In this document: in pieces, positions 49,333 through 60,751 of the stretch
Layout of the letters: every line of letters begins with the position of its first letter
Numbering within the stretch: position 1 is the stretch's first letter
NCBI GenBank assembly: GCA_034509755.1
Contig: CM067545.1
Location: 48,787,062-48,851,061 of the forward strand
DNA length: 64,000 nt
Direction of reading: 5' to 3'
From: Anisodus tanguticus
Lineage: Eukaryota > Streptophyta > Magnoliopsida > Solanales > Solanaceae
Program-made: the position numbers and the translations under genes
The notes under the pieces: model-generated
The model's database searches: none
What the model was told of the DNA's origin: nothing
The model's input: only the letters and a program-made list of their open reading frames with translations

Positions 49333-52300
49333 CACCCCCGCAGTCATAGCGGGCGGTCTTCGAACGCTGAGAATGTCCCTAAAATTTTCAAAAAGGACCG
49401 AGGGAAGACCCTTTGTAAAGATGTCGGCAATTTGATATCTTGATGGGACATGGCAGACGCGTACCTCACCACGAGCAACCTTTTTGCGGATAAAGTGAAT
49501 GTCCATCTCGATATGTTTAGTGCACTGGTGCTGAACTGGATTACCAGAAAGGTGGATGGCACTAATATTATCGCAATAAATCATGGTTGCTTTCTGAATA
49601 GGTGAATGAATCTCCAATAGCAAATTACGTAACCAACATGATTTCGAGACCACATTAGCTACCCCTCGTTACTCGGTCTCGGCACTGGATCGGGACAATA
49701 TCGACTGACGTTTGGCAGACCATGAGACCAGGTTATTGCCAAGAAACATACAATAGCCAGACGTAGACCGTCTGGTGTCTGGACAGCCACCCCAATCAGC
49801 ATCCGTATACGAGACAAGTGTGGACATCGATGAAGGATATAAATGCAACCCATAGTCAAATGTATCCTGAATATATCGAATGATGCGTTTGAGTGCATTC
49901 ATGTGCTCAACTCTGGGATCATGCATGAACAAACACATCTGCTGGACAGCATACATAATATCTGGTCTCGTAAAGGTAAGATACTGAAGGGCCCCTGCAA
50001 GACTGCGATAGCGGGTCGGATCCTCGTATGGTACGCCGGTCGCGGCACTAAGCTTGGGCTTAGTATCAACTGGAGTGGAAGTGTACTTACAGGATGACAT
50101 CTCAGCCCTCTCAATGATCTCAGTTGCATACTTCCTTTGAGATAAGAATAACCCATCTGAATGGCGAGTGACAACAATCCCCAAAAGTAACTCAAATGCC
50201 CTAAGTCTTTCATAGTAAACTCAGAGCTGAGCATGGTCATGATAGACTGGCGTAAGGCATCGGAAGAGGCAGTCAAACTAATATCATCCATATATAACAT
50301 AATATAGACCAAGGACGAACCACGATGGTAGATGAACAAGAAATTATCCGACTTGCTGTGAGTGAACCCAATAATCGCAACATAGTCTGCAAACCTCGTA
50401 TACCAGCCCCGGGGAGACTGCTTAAGCCTATATAAGGACTTCTTCAACAAGTAGACATGATGAGGATGTTTGGGATCCCTGAATCCCAAAGGCTGATGTA
50501 TATAGATTGTTTCCTTGAGATCCTCATGTAGGAAAGCATTCTTTACATCTAACTTATGAATAAGCCATGCCTTCGAAATAGTCAAGTTAAGCACAGTGCG
50601 AATGGTAGCTGTCTTGACCACCGGACTAAAGTCTCGCCATAATCTACACCAACCTGCTGAGTCTTACCATCACCCACAAGCCGCGCCTTATGTCGAGCAA
50701 ATGAACCATCTGAATTCTCCTTATGAGCAAAAATCCACATAGACCTGATTATATTAATACCAGATGGACGGGGCACCAACTCCCACGTCTTATTATCAAT
50801 AAGAGCACTATATTCATTGGTCATAGCAATTTTTCAATTCGGGTCATTTAAGGCAGACACAGGATTACGGGGTAAGGGGGATTTAAGGACATTAAAATGT
50901 AAATTAAAATATCTTTTTGGTTTAAAAACACCCCGTTGACTACGACTGACCGGTCTATGACTCGAGGAAGAATTGGGCAGATTTTGGGAATTTGCTGGGC
51001 TCGGGATTGGCCCAATTGCTGGAATTGGCCCAGTGGCAGTACTGGGACTGGCAGTGGGTGGCAGACCAGTGGGGATAGCGAGCAGTGTGCCCGCTGAAGA
51101 ATTTTTGGTGCAGGAGACGTCCAAAAAATGCTGAATCATATACGGGGATATACCATCATCCAAAAAATTATACGAACTAGGCACGGGAGTATTAACTTTA
51201 GCAAATGGAAATTGGGATTCATAAAAAATGACATGACGATTAATGATGATTTTATTAGAGGATAAATCAAAGCATTTGTAGCCACGATGATTAGACGGAA
51301 AATCCAAAAACACACACGGAGTAGACTGGGCCTGAAGTTTGTTAATTGTGGTTGACGGGAATAACGGATAACACAAACACCCAAAAACTCGAAGATGTGA
51401 ATATGAAGGAATTTTATTATATAAAATTTGAATGGGGGAAGAATATGGCAAACCTTTGGAAGGAATTATGTTAAGGAGATAGGTAGCCATTTGGAGAGCA
51501 TGATGCAAAAAAGACGAGGGTACGAAAGCATGAATTAATAAAGTTCGGACAATGTTATTTATGGAATGAATTTTGCGTTCGACTTTCCTATTTTGTGAAG
51601 ACGTATGAGGACAAGAAAAATGAATATCCCATTATTAGCACAGAATTCCCGAAACACCACATTGTCATATTCTTTGCGATTATCACACTGAATATTTTTG
51701 ATTTCTCGTTCGAATTGGGTTCTAATGAATGCTCTAAATTTTAAGAAGACGGAAAACACTTAAGATTTTTTCGCTATTGGAAACGTCCATAAAAACTTAG
51801 AATAATCATCCAAAAAGAGAACATAATACCGATGACCCACAGAACTAAGAACATGAGACGTCCATAAGTCGCTATGAATAATATCAAATGGCATTAAAGT
51901 ATGAGAATTTGAGTCTACAAATGGCAACTTAACAATTTTCCCTAGATAACAAGACTGACAATTTGGAGTACTACGCGTACCCTTACATGAAATAAATCTA
52001 TTTTTATTTAATGACTACAAAATAGATAATCCCGGATGACCAAGACGAGCATGCCACAGAGAAGGAGAAATGGTTGTAAAGGCGGATGGCAGGGCTTGAC
52101 TCGATGGATCGGAACTGGGTGTGATAGGATAAAAATCTCCCCTACTATCACACCTCATGAGAGGACTCCCCGTCTTGAAATCCTTCACAGAGAAACCAAA
52201 TGGATCAAATTCAATAGAAACGGAATTGTCAGTAGTGAATTTACGGACAGAGACTGAGTTTTTAATCAATTTGGGAGCGTGTAGGGTGTTTTTCAAGATA

Positions 52301-54588
52301 AGAGGTGGATGAGGGGGAGATAAAGTTTTATGACCATAACCACGAATTGGAATAGAATTACCGTTACCAATAATTATGCTGCGAGGGTTGCTCAAATTGG
52401 AATAAGATGAGAGCGTATCTGAATCAGATGTCATGTGGGTAGTGACACCGGTGTCCATATACCAATTTGGGTCCGGAGGATTTAAACCAAGCGTGTGCAT
52501 TGCGGCTGCGATGTCTGTAGACGTGGGTGCCGCTGCGTGATGGGCCTGCGGGGGTCGAGGCCCAAGTACCCCTCGTTGTCGCCTCGGCCCGATGATCGGG
52601 CCGTATGTGGTCCAGCGAAGGGTGGGCCGGATCGTTGCTGGGCCGCCCACTACCAGTGGGGTGAAACTGGACTAGGCCCAAACTGTGGTTGTGGGGCCCA
52701 ATGCCACTGCATAGATGCCCACTGTGGGGTCCAGAACTGCTGTTGCTGCTGCTGACCACCGCGAGGGCCGCCACTGCCACCACCATTCTTCCTGTTGCCG
52801 CCATTGTTGCCATCGCGGTTCTTGCCATTTTTCTTATTTCCACCCTTTTTGCTGCCACCGATGTTGCAGTTTTGGCTCGAGTTGTTGGAACCGGTAGGAT
52901 AAATCGTGGACTCGGTCATCATGACTACTGACTAGCATCGGTAGCCGCTCGAGTGTAAGCATAGAACGAGCCTGATAAAATTGCGGAAGTATTGCTTTGC
53001 CGAAGAAGTGTTCCAACACCATTATAGGCCTCGGAGAGGCCGAAAACCATTTGGAGGACCAAACGATCGTTCGAAACTGGCGTGCCAACGTTGCGAAGTT
53101 GGTCGCCAATTCCTTTAATCTTTTCAATAAGCTGAAACATTAGGGAAATCTTCCATATTTACTAGTAGACCTGTTCAAAGGTCGGGTCAGGTGACTTTTT
53201 TTTCCTCCTTGCCCGACCCTGGCTCGACCCTGACCCTATATTTTCTTAAAAATTCTGACCCTGGCCCTGACCCTACGGGTCACGGGTCGGCCCCTGACCC
53301 GACGAATTTTTTTGGCGGGCCATGGTCGGGTCGGGTGGGGCCGGGTCGAGTATTTTTTTTAAAGAAAAATGAATTTCCAAAACTGAAATTGGTATTCACC
53401 CCTACATTACCACAAAATTTCGACGTTGAAATGTATTGTATATCGTGAGATCTTGACTAAAGAAAAAGAAAATTAGATATCGATTTGGGGAAAAACACAA
53501 ATTGATTGGAAGAATGAACATTTTTCTAAAAATTGGCAGTGCCAAACTGACTTGCGGCGTTTGGGCCCGCCCCTTCTCGAAAAAATACTCAAAATCAAAA
53601 AAACAATCGGGTAAAACGGACATCCAAGCGTAGAGTTATGAGCATTTAAAGTTTTACCAATTTACAACTACTTTCTCTCCCTACATTATGCTTCCGTGAT
53701 ATTAACAAAATGACTAATAATATAAGTATATAATTAATAATCAGCTACCGTTTTATCTTATTTTATGTCGAGCTCAATGTAGATTAGAGCAATACATATA
53801 TATATAAAAACATGCATTATATCACTTATTAATGACAAAAATATATATAAGTACAAAATAAATATTAATGAAGGAAAAATAATATAAATTATATTAAAAA
53901 AATATGCGGGTCGCGGTCGGGCCGGGCCGGGTCAGACGTGTAAATTTTTCTGACCCTGGCCCGACCCTGACCCTGACCCTGATCGGGTCCCCGCTTTTTC
54001 GGGTCGAGTGGCTCGTGAGTCAGCTTTTAGCTGACCCTGGCCCTGGTTTTTTGGGCCGGGTCGGGCCGGGTCGGGCCGGGAGGGTCCCCGACCCGGTGGA
54101 CAGGTCTATTTACGTGGGAGAAATCCTGCTCAAGAGTAACGGCTCTAGAATTTTGATTATCTTGGAATATATCACGCAGTCTATCCCAAGTTGTCTGTGC
54201 CGTAGCGTCATGCTCAATAATCGTTTGCAAAAGGTCGGTAGAAATTGTGGAATATATCCACTAGAGGACAGTGGCATCAAGAGTCGTCCACAACTTAGGA
54301 TCATCCTCGCATTTTGTCACCTTCATATCCTCAGGAGCTACGGGGATTATGTGATGGATGACTTGATGCGAGCGTGCGTGAATTTTGAACAGTTCGGCCC
54401 ACGTCGCATATTGGACGTTTTTCTATTTCAAGAACGAGAGGGATGTTATTCTTGATGTTAGAAACTGTAAGGGCATGATGAAATGTGTTCCGGGATGTAG
54501 ACATATTGATAGAACAATATGTGATTGAGGGATTTGGAAGGAAAATTTGGGAAGAGATGAGAGACCGTCGGTATGAAAAATGAGACAA
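49327..54588 (-). pseudogene. copia polyprotein of the 49-55 kb element, broken
   Basis: On the minus strand: gag from about 54516 (MSTSRNTFHHALTVSNIKN) to 52834, split by a hAT insertion, with a glycine/asparagine-rich nucleocapsid-like stretch near 52650-52920. The protease at about 52455 reads DTGVTTHM. GAG-pre-integrase and integrase follow (52650-50834; LWHARLGHPG, CDNRKEYDNV where CDNGREFDN is usual). RT is at 50824-49899 (LDVKNAFLHEDL, YMDDISLTASSD), and RNase H is at 50184-49327 (YTDADWGGC, LSRSSAETE, ADIFTKGL). Several frameshifts separate the pieces; LTR similarity suggests a younger insertion than most here. Confidence 0.9.
53166..54108. mobile_element. non-autonomous hAT element in the copia gag
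   Basis: Terminal inverted repeats TAGACCTGTTCAAAGGTCGGG (left) and inverse of GACCCGGTGGACAGGTCTA (right). Both ends are full of GGGTCGGG/GACCCTGACC words. The AT-rich centre has no transposase. Flanks TTTACTAG (53158-53165) and TTTACGTG (54109-54116) agree at six of eight positions, as for an aged 8-bp TSD. Length is 943 bp. Confidence 0.85.
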
Positions 54589-54669
54589 AGAGGGCTCGGA
54601 ATTCGAGGTGGCGACGGGAGTAAGAGGATTTTTAGAGAGAGGATTTTAAGACCTAGATTTCTGATACCA

Positions 54670-54976
54670 TGAAAGAAATAACCCCTTGATTATTTTCATT
54701 AATTGAAAGACTATTTATACAAGTTACATATTTTAATAATAGGAGAACTCTATTCCTATTCTACTCCTAAAACCTTATTCTACTTGGATACTAACTATAC
54801 ATTTATGGTAATACAATTATTATGGTAAGTGTACAATACTAATTACATTACAACATTACCTAAACTAGGATACTAAATATTTATCTAACTACACGGTACA
54901 AAGGGGACAAATCCGAGAGCCAGCCGGGAGCCCAATATACACATGTATATTGTGTGTATATTGTGTGTATTTAACA
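54670..54976 (-). repeat. 5' LTR of the 49-55 kb copia element
   Basis: 307 bp, TGAAAGAAAT to TATTTAACA on the + strand, complete at both ends. Confidence 0.92.
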
Positions 54977-55196
54977 GTATCAGAGCGAGACTCATTTCAA
55001 TTCTTTGTTAACCAATGTTGAGCCCCCAAATTATATTATCCACGCTCCAGTTAACGAGGTCTGGGCATGCGGGGGAGTGTTAAGAGTCTCAAATCGGAAA
55101 TGGAATGAAAACATGAAATCTTTATATAGACTTGAACAATACTCACCCTACAAGCTAACTTTTGGGGTTGAGTTATGCCAATCTCCATTCTTTACC
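54977..55196 (+). mobile_element. remainder of the TRIM element (primer site, internal region, 3' LTR)
   Basis: GTATCAGAGCGAGACTC is the primer-binding site less its first base or two. A 90 bp internal region and the purine tract GCGGGGGAG follow. A 3' LTR starts TGTTAAGAGTCTCAAATCGG at 55078 and runs to about 55196. It pairs with 48939-49053. Confidence 0.8.
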
Positions 55197-58100
55197 CTAA
55201 TTATATGATTTATATCATGAAAGAGAGGTTTATTTATTTTACCTATACTAATTCTGTTAATTTTTCTTTCTTGAAAATCACTAATGCTTTTGTTTTTTTA
55301 GTTCTTCGTTAAGAAAATTTCTTTTTATTCTCTTCTTCTAATTTAATTATTTTTGTTTTATTAGATCCTGATTCCTGACATACCTTTACCTAAAAGCCAA
55401 GCAAACTCCACTATAGTGCGCATGGGCGGCACAGCAAAGAACCCCAGCCTCTTTTTCTTCTTCTTTCTTTTAAAGGAAAAAAAATCAAACTTGTTTTGTT
55501 TGTTAAAACTTTGTTCTAACATTAATCCTGTCGTTATTAGGACAAAATATGTCATTTTGCTCTTGACTCCAACGAAGTTTTACTCTAAAGGTAACTTTAA
55601 TCTTGATATTTTTTTCGGAAGAAATTGTACATGTGAAGTTCAATAATTTTACGCTAAAACTCTGTTTATAGTATAGATAAATACGAGACAATTTACGAAT
55701 GATGAATAGAGTACTTGAATTCATCAATCTATTTGCCTATGATAAATAACTTACTCTCGAGATTAATTAACAGCTCTCCTTATGCATAGAGTTCAAACTT
55801 ATTTAATTAGTTCTATTATTCCCTTCGCCTCTATTTAATTGTCTTTAATTTTCTTACGCCCATTAAGAAAAATAATAAATACAAAATATAGTTTACTAAA
55901 TTATCTCTATTTATTAGATGTTTTTGAGAATTGAGTAATATTAAAAATGACTACTTCTTTAATGTTAAGAGTATAATTGAAAAAAATTGCCAACTTTGAT
56001 TTTGAAATCGTAAAACAACATTTATTTTGGGATAACTTTTGAAAGTTAAATCGACAGTTAAAATCTGATGGAAAAAGTATAAAAAACGTTTGATATATTA
56101 ACGTTAGTGTGGTGTCTATTTCGAGGGAGTCATGCTAATCACGCTAATCTTTAGCTCTTAGTTATGGCATTATCTGTATTTAACATGCATAATAATCACA
56201 AATTAGTTTGTTACAAAACCAAGACCTTGCTTCGAAACCAACAAATCCTTCTCTTTAATCGAGACAAGAAATTTTAATCACTGCAAATATCAAAGTTAAT
56301 CCCTTCCCCATATTATTAGTCCATATTATTTGTCATTTAAAATGTTTGCACTCTTAAGCAGATATGAAACTTAGATTTAAACTAAATAGGTTTGATTTTA
56401 ATGTTCTTATAAATAAACACAATGTATTTTTGAAAAATGATATTAGATATAAAAATTGTTGCAATGTTAGTAGATTTTCACATTTATATTTATGCTATGT
56501 GTTGAAAATATTAGAATTTGAATGCATCTGTCGAAGTGTTGCATGTAATAATCTTAATAATGCATGTAGTTATTTATTTATACTAACCTTTTATTTTTTT
56601 CCCCTTAAAGATCTCATTTAATTAGCGCTCCAGTAATTAAGTGAAACAAAAAAAAAGAATAAATTTGAAACAGAAAGAGTTATAAATGACTACTTAATTT
56701 TGTTTAAAATACCAATATTTTGAAACAAATTTAATTTATCAAAATGACTAATATTTGAAACCAGAAGTAGATTAATACACATTAATGTCAGGGTTGTCAA
56801 AATCAAGAAAAGCCTGTTGAAAATTAAAGCAAAAGCGTCATTTTTTTGAGTTCCCCTTATGAAGGAGATAAAATCCTATTAATTCTAGACGTAAAATACG
56901 ATTAATTGCTCATTTAATTTGATACTTTTTACCCCCCAAAAAAACTGTAGTTTGATTTTACACATTGAAAGTCTTCAATTTTTTCCTTTTCTTCTTTCAT
57001 AGTTTGACAAGACGAAATATTCATATGTTGGTCCCTATGCTAATTGTCTTAACACATAATATTAGGTGAATATAGTCAAGGTTTAAACCATAAAACCAAC
57101 TACCCCAAATTTTAGTATTTGACAACACAATTGAATTACCAACTACATTATTAAATATAAGCAGAATTAATAGCCAAGGAAGCATCAATTACTGAATGAT
57201 CTATCCATTTCATAATAAGTGGTGTTTTTAGCTTATGCACACCCCTTAAGAAATTACCACTCTTAGAAAATTATGAGTGTTTTTAATAATTTATCCATAA
57301 TTAATCATTAGAAAAGAAAATCTTATTTAATGATTCTTGATTATGTAAATAAGGATAATTTTGGAAGAATACGGTCAATTTCTTTTTGAAATCCTAAAGC
57401 ACTACTTATTTTTTGAAACAAAATGAAAAGCCTAAAAACCCACTTATTATGAAACAGATGTAGTCTATGACATAGGGCAGGCAGATGAGGGTGGATCAAG
57501 AAGGATTGACAAGCTTCTAGATTGTCAAGCTTCTGGATATGAAGCACATGATACATTAGGCGAACCCTGCATCGGAATTAAAGAGAAAAATGAAGAGCTT
57601 TATAAGTATTTCATGATTCAAGTTCACTACACATGTGGGGCTCGAATTGGGGTAACATGAAAGAGGTTCGTGCAGACCTAGGCCCAAAAAAATAATATTG
57701 TAATGACTGGGTCATGAAAAATATGATATCAAAACGAGTACTCTCTCCGTACAATAATGTGACAAACTTCAGCGAGGAAGCTGAGTCATAAGAGGGGTGT
57801 ATGTATTGGCATGTATTAAAATCATTATTGTATCTTGAATTTCTTTTAGGACTTAACTCAGATACATTAAATATGTAAAAAAAATTACTCTATTATAATA
57901 TTTTAACTTATTTTAGCAGGATCTGATCATGTTTCACCTTAATTGCTATTTGAACAATTAAAATTTTTGTCTTGGTCGGAATGAAAATAACATTTTTATT
58001 TTGCATGTTCATGAAGTTTTGAAAATTCAAACATCTCATAAATAGATAGAGAGGTAGTAATTTTTCAAAACCCGCATTTCTTTATATACGCCAAGAGTCT

Positions 58101-58440
58101 ATTGATGATATAGAGAGAATTCACTTTGAAGAAACTGTCTTTTAAATACACATATCATGTTATTTCATAATTGAATTAATTTAATTATTTTAAAACTAAA
58201 ATTAGGAATTTATCGATAGGTAATGCTACGACAATTCCCATTCAAAGGGCGATTGATATACCAATAAAAAAGACAGTCATCGCTACTGGACTACGAAATG
58301 AATTTTGAAAATTATTAATACTTTTTTTAAAAAATTAATAATTTTTTAATGTCGCTAATTTCCCTTATAGCCGGTTAACTATTGTTACCTTTTTATTAAA
58401 AATACTTTTCCTTATCACCAAAGATGTGGTGGGATGAATA
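55197..58440. other. intergenic, AT-rich, no gene seen
   Basis: No convincing coding region. A possible decayed Stowaway-like MITE spans about 55818-56080: it has ATTCCCTTCGCCTC on the left and a loosely matching inverse on the right, low confidence. An isolated CTCTCTCCGTACAATAATGTGACA near 57741 looks like a single MITE end. The remainder has only short chance open frames. Confidence 0.5.
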
Positions 58441-58763
58441 AGATCTTGAACGGAGAAATTACTAGTGAGGACATTCCCCTTAAATATGCTCTACTAAATT
58501 AATGATAATGGGGAAGGAAGTTGGGGGATAGTCTTCCATGAGAAGAAATTTTGAATGGAATTAACCATTCAACCATAAGTTAAATTTAATGATTCGTTAA
58601 AACACCAATAAATGCTTGATTAGCTCTATAGTCTATATAAACCCAAGAAATGAGCTCAATTTAACTCTCAAACAAACCTTGTAACGCTTTTACTACTCTT
58701 TTAACATTTCACACTAAAACTTCTATAAAAAATTTTACTCCACCATCTCTGCTTCTTCCTCCA

Positions 58764-58781
58764 CCCCCCCCCCCCCCCCCC
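58764..58781. repeat. poly-C tract, 18 C
   Basis: An uninterrupted run of 18 C in the presumed 5' leader. Confidence 0.9.
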
Positions 58782-59010
58782 AAAGAACCACCCACCCCCT
58801 AGTAAAAAAAGAACAAGACAAGAAATCTCACAAGCATCACAAGAAAATTATTCTTTAAAAAAAAAACATAGAACATTTTGCTTCTTCTTGTTTTTGTCTT
58901 CTCCACACTCTATACACAACAAAAGGTATATGCATTGTCTTTTTCTTTTTTGTTTCTTTTTATACTATTTTTTTTCCGTTATACACGAGAAAATAGTTCT
59001 TTCCTAACTA

Positions 59011-59011
59011 A

Positions 59012-59050
<39 letters not shown>

Positions 59051-59059
59051 GTGTGTGTG
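59011..59059. repeat. (GT)n(AT)n microsatellite
   Basis: GT units followed by AT units and again GT units, just upstream of the ATG at 59085. Confidence 0.95.
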
Positions 59060-59084
59060 AAAATTTTGTTTTGAAGGTGAGAAA

Positions 59085-59173
59085 ATGAAGAAGAAAGAAT
59101 GGAGCTGTGTTCTTGGATTGTTGGGAATTTTGCTTCAGTTTTCGTTGCTGGCTGAATCTTCATTAACAAGAGA
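59085..59173 (+). CDS. exon 1 of an unidentified secreted protein
   Basis: The ATG opens MKKKEWSCVLG and runs into a hydrophobic core (LLGILLQFSLLA) with a likely signal cleavage after AES, ending SSLTR. This is a textbook signal peptide with a basic start. The reading meets a GA/GTTAGT donor at 59174 and then an AT-rich stretch with stops, so it is a first coding exon with the rest downstream, possibly beyond the window. A TATA box and leader upstream support a real gene. The family cannot be named from 29 residues. The next 4.9 kb hold no further exon that I can find; 60506 onward is a copia element. Confidence 0.65.
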
Positions 59174-60505
59174 GTTAGTATTCTTTACTTTTCATTTAAT
59201 TTAATTTAAATTATAATAACTCCATTTTTAGTACTCTGTTATTTGACCTGCATTAAATTAAGAATGGGTTAAGATTTTGTCTTTTTAATGTTATTGTTTC
59301 TGTCAACTTGTGCTTTAACTCAACACATTCAGGCAAAGTAGAGTTTATTGTCTTAGTTGAGCTGATAATTTTGTAATAGCAATAGAGGCAGAGTAAGAAT
59401 TTAAAATTTATAGATTCATAATTCTAGTCTTTTTCTAAATTTATATATATTCAATGAATTTTTAAAGGTAAATACAGATTTTGGACTAAAGTAAATGAGT
59501 TTGGTCGAACCCAATAACGTATAAACTAGCTCTGCCCCTGATAACAGTAGCGTCAGAGTTAGCTAGCGCACCTCGACTATTTCAAAAATTATCTTATATG
59601 TTTTGCTATCATAAAAATTGTATAACTCCGCCATCAAGACTTTTGACAGCTCGGAAAAATAAATACTAAAATGATCATATTTTAAGTCTTTGTTGGAATT
59701 TAAACAAAAGTTTTCATAATTGTACCCATTTCATTACCTACTAAACCACTATTCGTTAAGCACAACGTAACTGCTATTCTGTTTTCGTGTTTCCAATACA
59801 ATTTAACTTCTAGTTTGAAGGGCGACTATGGAAAATTCACATTTCACACTTGTTTTTTTCCCTTCCATCCCCTTTATTTCCATATTTATTATTCTTTTTT
59901 CCTCTTTTGTTCTTTTTCTTATTCTTTAAATTAGGTATTCCTTTTTTATACATTCCTCCCTCCACTCCCACAAATCTTAACAGTAATTTCATAATCAAAT
60001 CGAAACTTTCTTGTTCCTTTTTTTTCTTCCAACTTTTTTTTAGAAATTTTCTGTACCTTCTGCATTTTCTTCTCCTTATTTGTGGTTTTGTCCACACTCA
60101 AAGAATTTTGACAAAAAATAAATTTTTTGTTCTTATATATTTTATTATATTTCTCTAAATATAAAAATAAGTGGTTTAGAACTTATAAAATTAAAAATTC
60201 TATATAGATAATTTTTAAAAATAAATTAAAGAAATGAGCGAACGACATTTGTAAAGTGAATGTGCGATGGAAAGACAGAAGTGATCTAACAATTTGCCAT
60301 TTTCACACACATACACTTCTTTTCGTTTTATATGAATAACTATGTCATCATCTTTCCATTGAAAAGATTCACCTAATTTATATATGGCCCTATCATCTCG
60401 TGAACATGTCTTTAAAATATAAAAAAGGAGAAAAAAAGATTTTTTTTTATTTCAAAAACATTCTTCATCTAATTCATTCAACCACTTTGTATTTACACGT
60501 GCACA
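59174..60505. other. presumed intron 1 of the secreted-protein gene
   Basis: AT-rich, with long pyrimidine runs near 59850-60100 that give spurious Phe/Leu-rich and Lys-rich frames. No exon recognised. GCACA at 60501-60505 would be the left TSD of the copia element that follows. Confidence 0.5.
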
Positions 60506-60751
60506 TGTAAGAATTGATTCCTTGATTATTCTTCTCTCAAATATACAATATATATACATAGATCATATGCTTGATTAATGAAAGACTATTCTAAAAGTAC
60601 TAATCATCTTTTCCTAATTTACAAAGATCCTAGGAAGACTATTCTAGTAGACTAATCATCTTTACCTAATTTACATGGATCCTAATTACAATTACAATAA
60701 TAATAATAATGGGAGGAGGAATTATGGGATATTTCCATAATTACTTTAACA
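60506..60751 (-). repeat. 3' LTR of the 60-64 kb copia element
   Basis: 246 bp. It shares the CTTGATTATT / TAATGAAAGACTATT words with the LTRs of the 49-55 kb element, so these are related subfamilies. Confidence 0.75.

Larger units (their letters stand above)
49052..54976 (-). mobile_element. Ty1/copia element with two LTRs, minus strand, inserted in a TRIM
   Basis: LTRs at 49052-49332 and 54670-54976 are very similar by eye. The primer-binding site complement TGATACCA (54662-54669) precedes the right LTR. The purine tract complement CACCCCCGCAGTC follows the left LTR. The right edge meets TRIM sequence GTATCAGAGC. The left LTR lacks its outermost ~17 bp and joins the TRIM LTR at a shared CTT, so the TSD is lost there. 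A 943 bp hAT lies in gag. Confidence 0.92.
58441..59084 (+). promoter_or_regulatory. promoter and leader of the secreted-protein gene
   Basis: A TATATAA box at 58634-58640 is followed by a pyrimidine-rich leader from about 58665. The leader holds an 18-base C run (58764-58781). AAAAG/GTATAT at about 58925 and TTTTGAAG/GTG at about 59076 could bound a leader intron, which would also remove the GT/AT microsatellite at 59011-59059 and the ATG at 58878. Confidence 0.55.

Noticed and set aside
58878..59060. Hydrophobic 60-codon frame upstream of the secreted-protein ATG
   Set aside because: It ends in the GT/AT microsatellite and most likely spans a leader intron; the ATG at 59085 has a better signal peptide.
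59837..60158. Lys-rich minus-strand and Phe-rich plus-strand frames
   Set aside because: Products of pyrimidine runs in AT-rich DNA with no domain.
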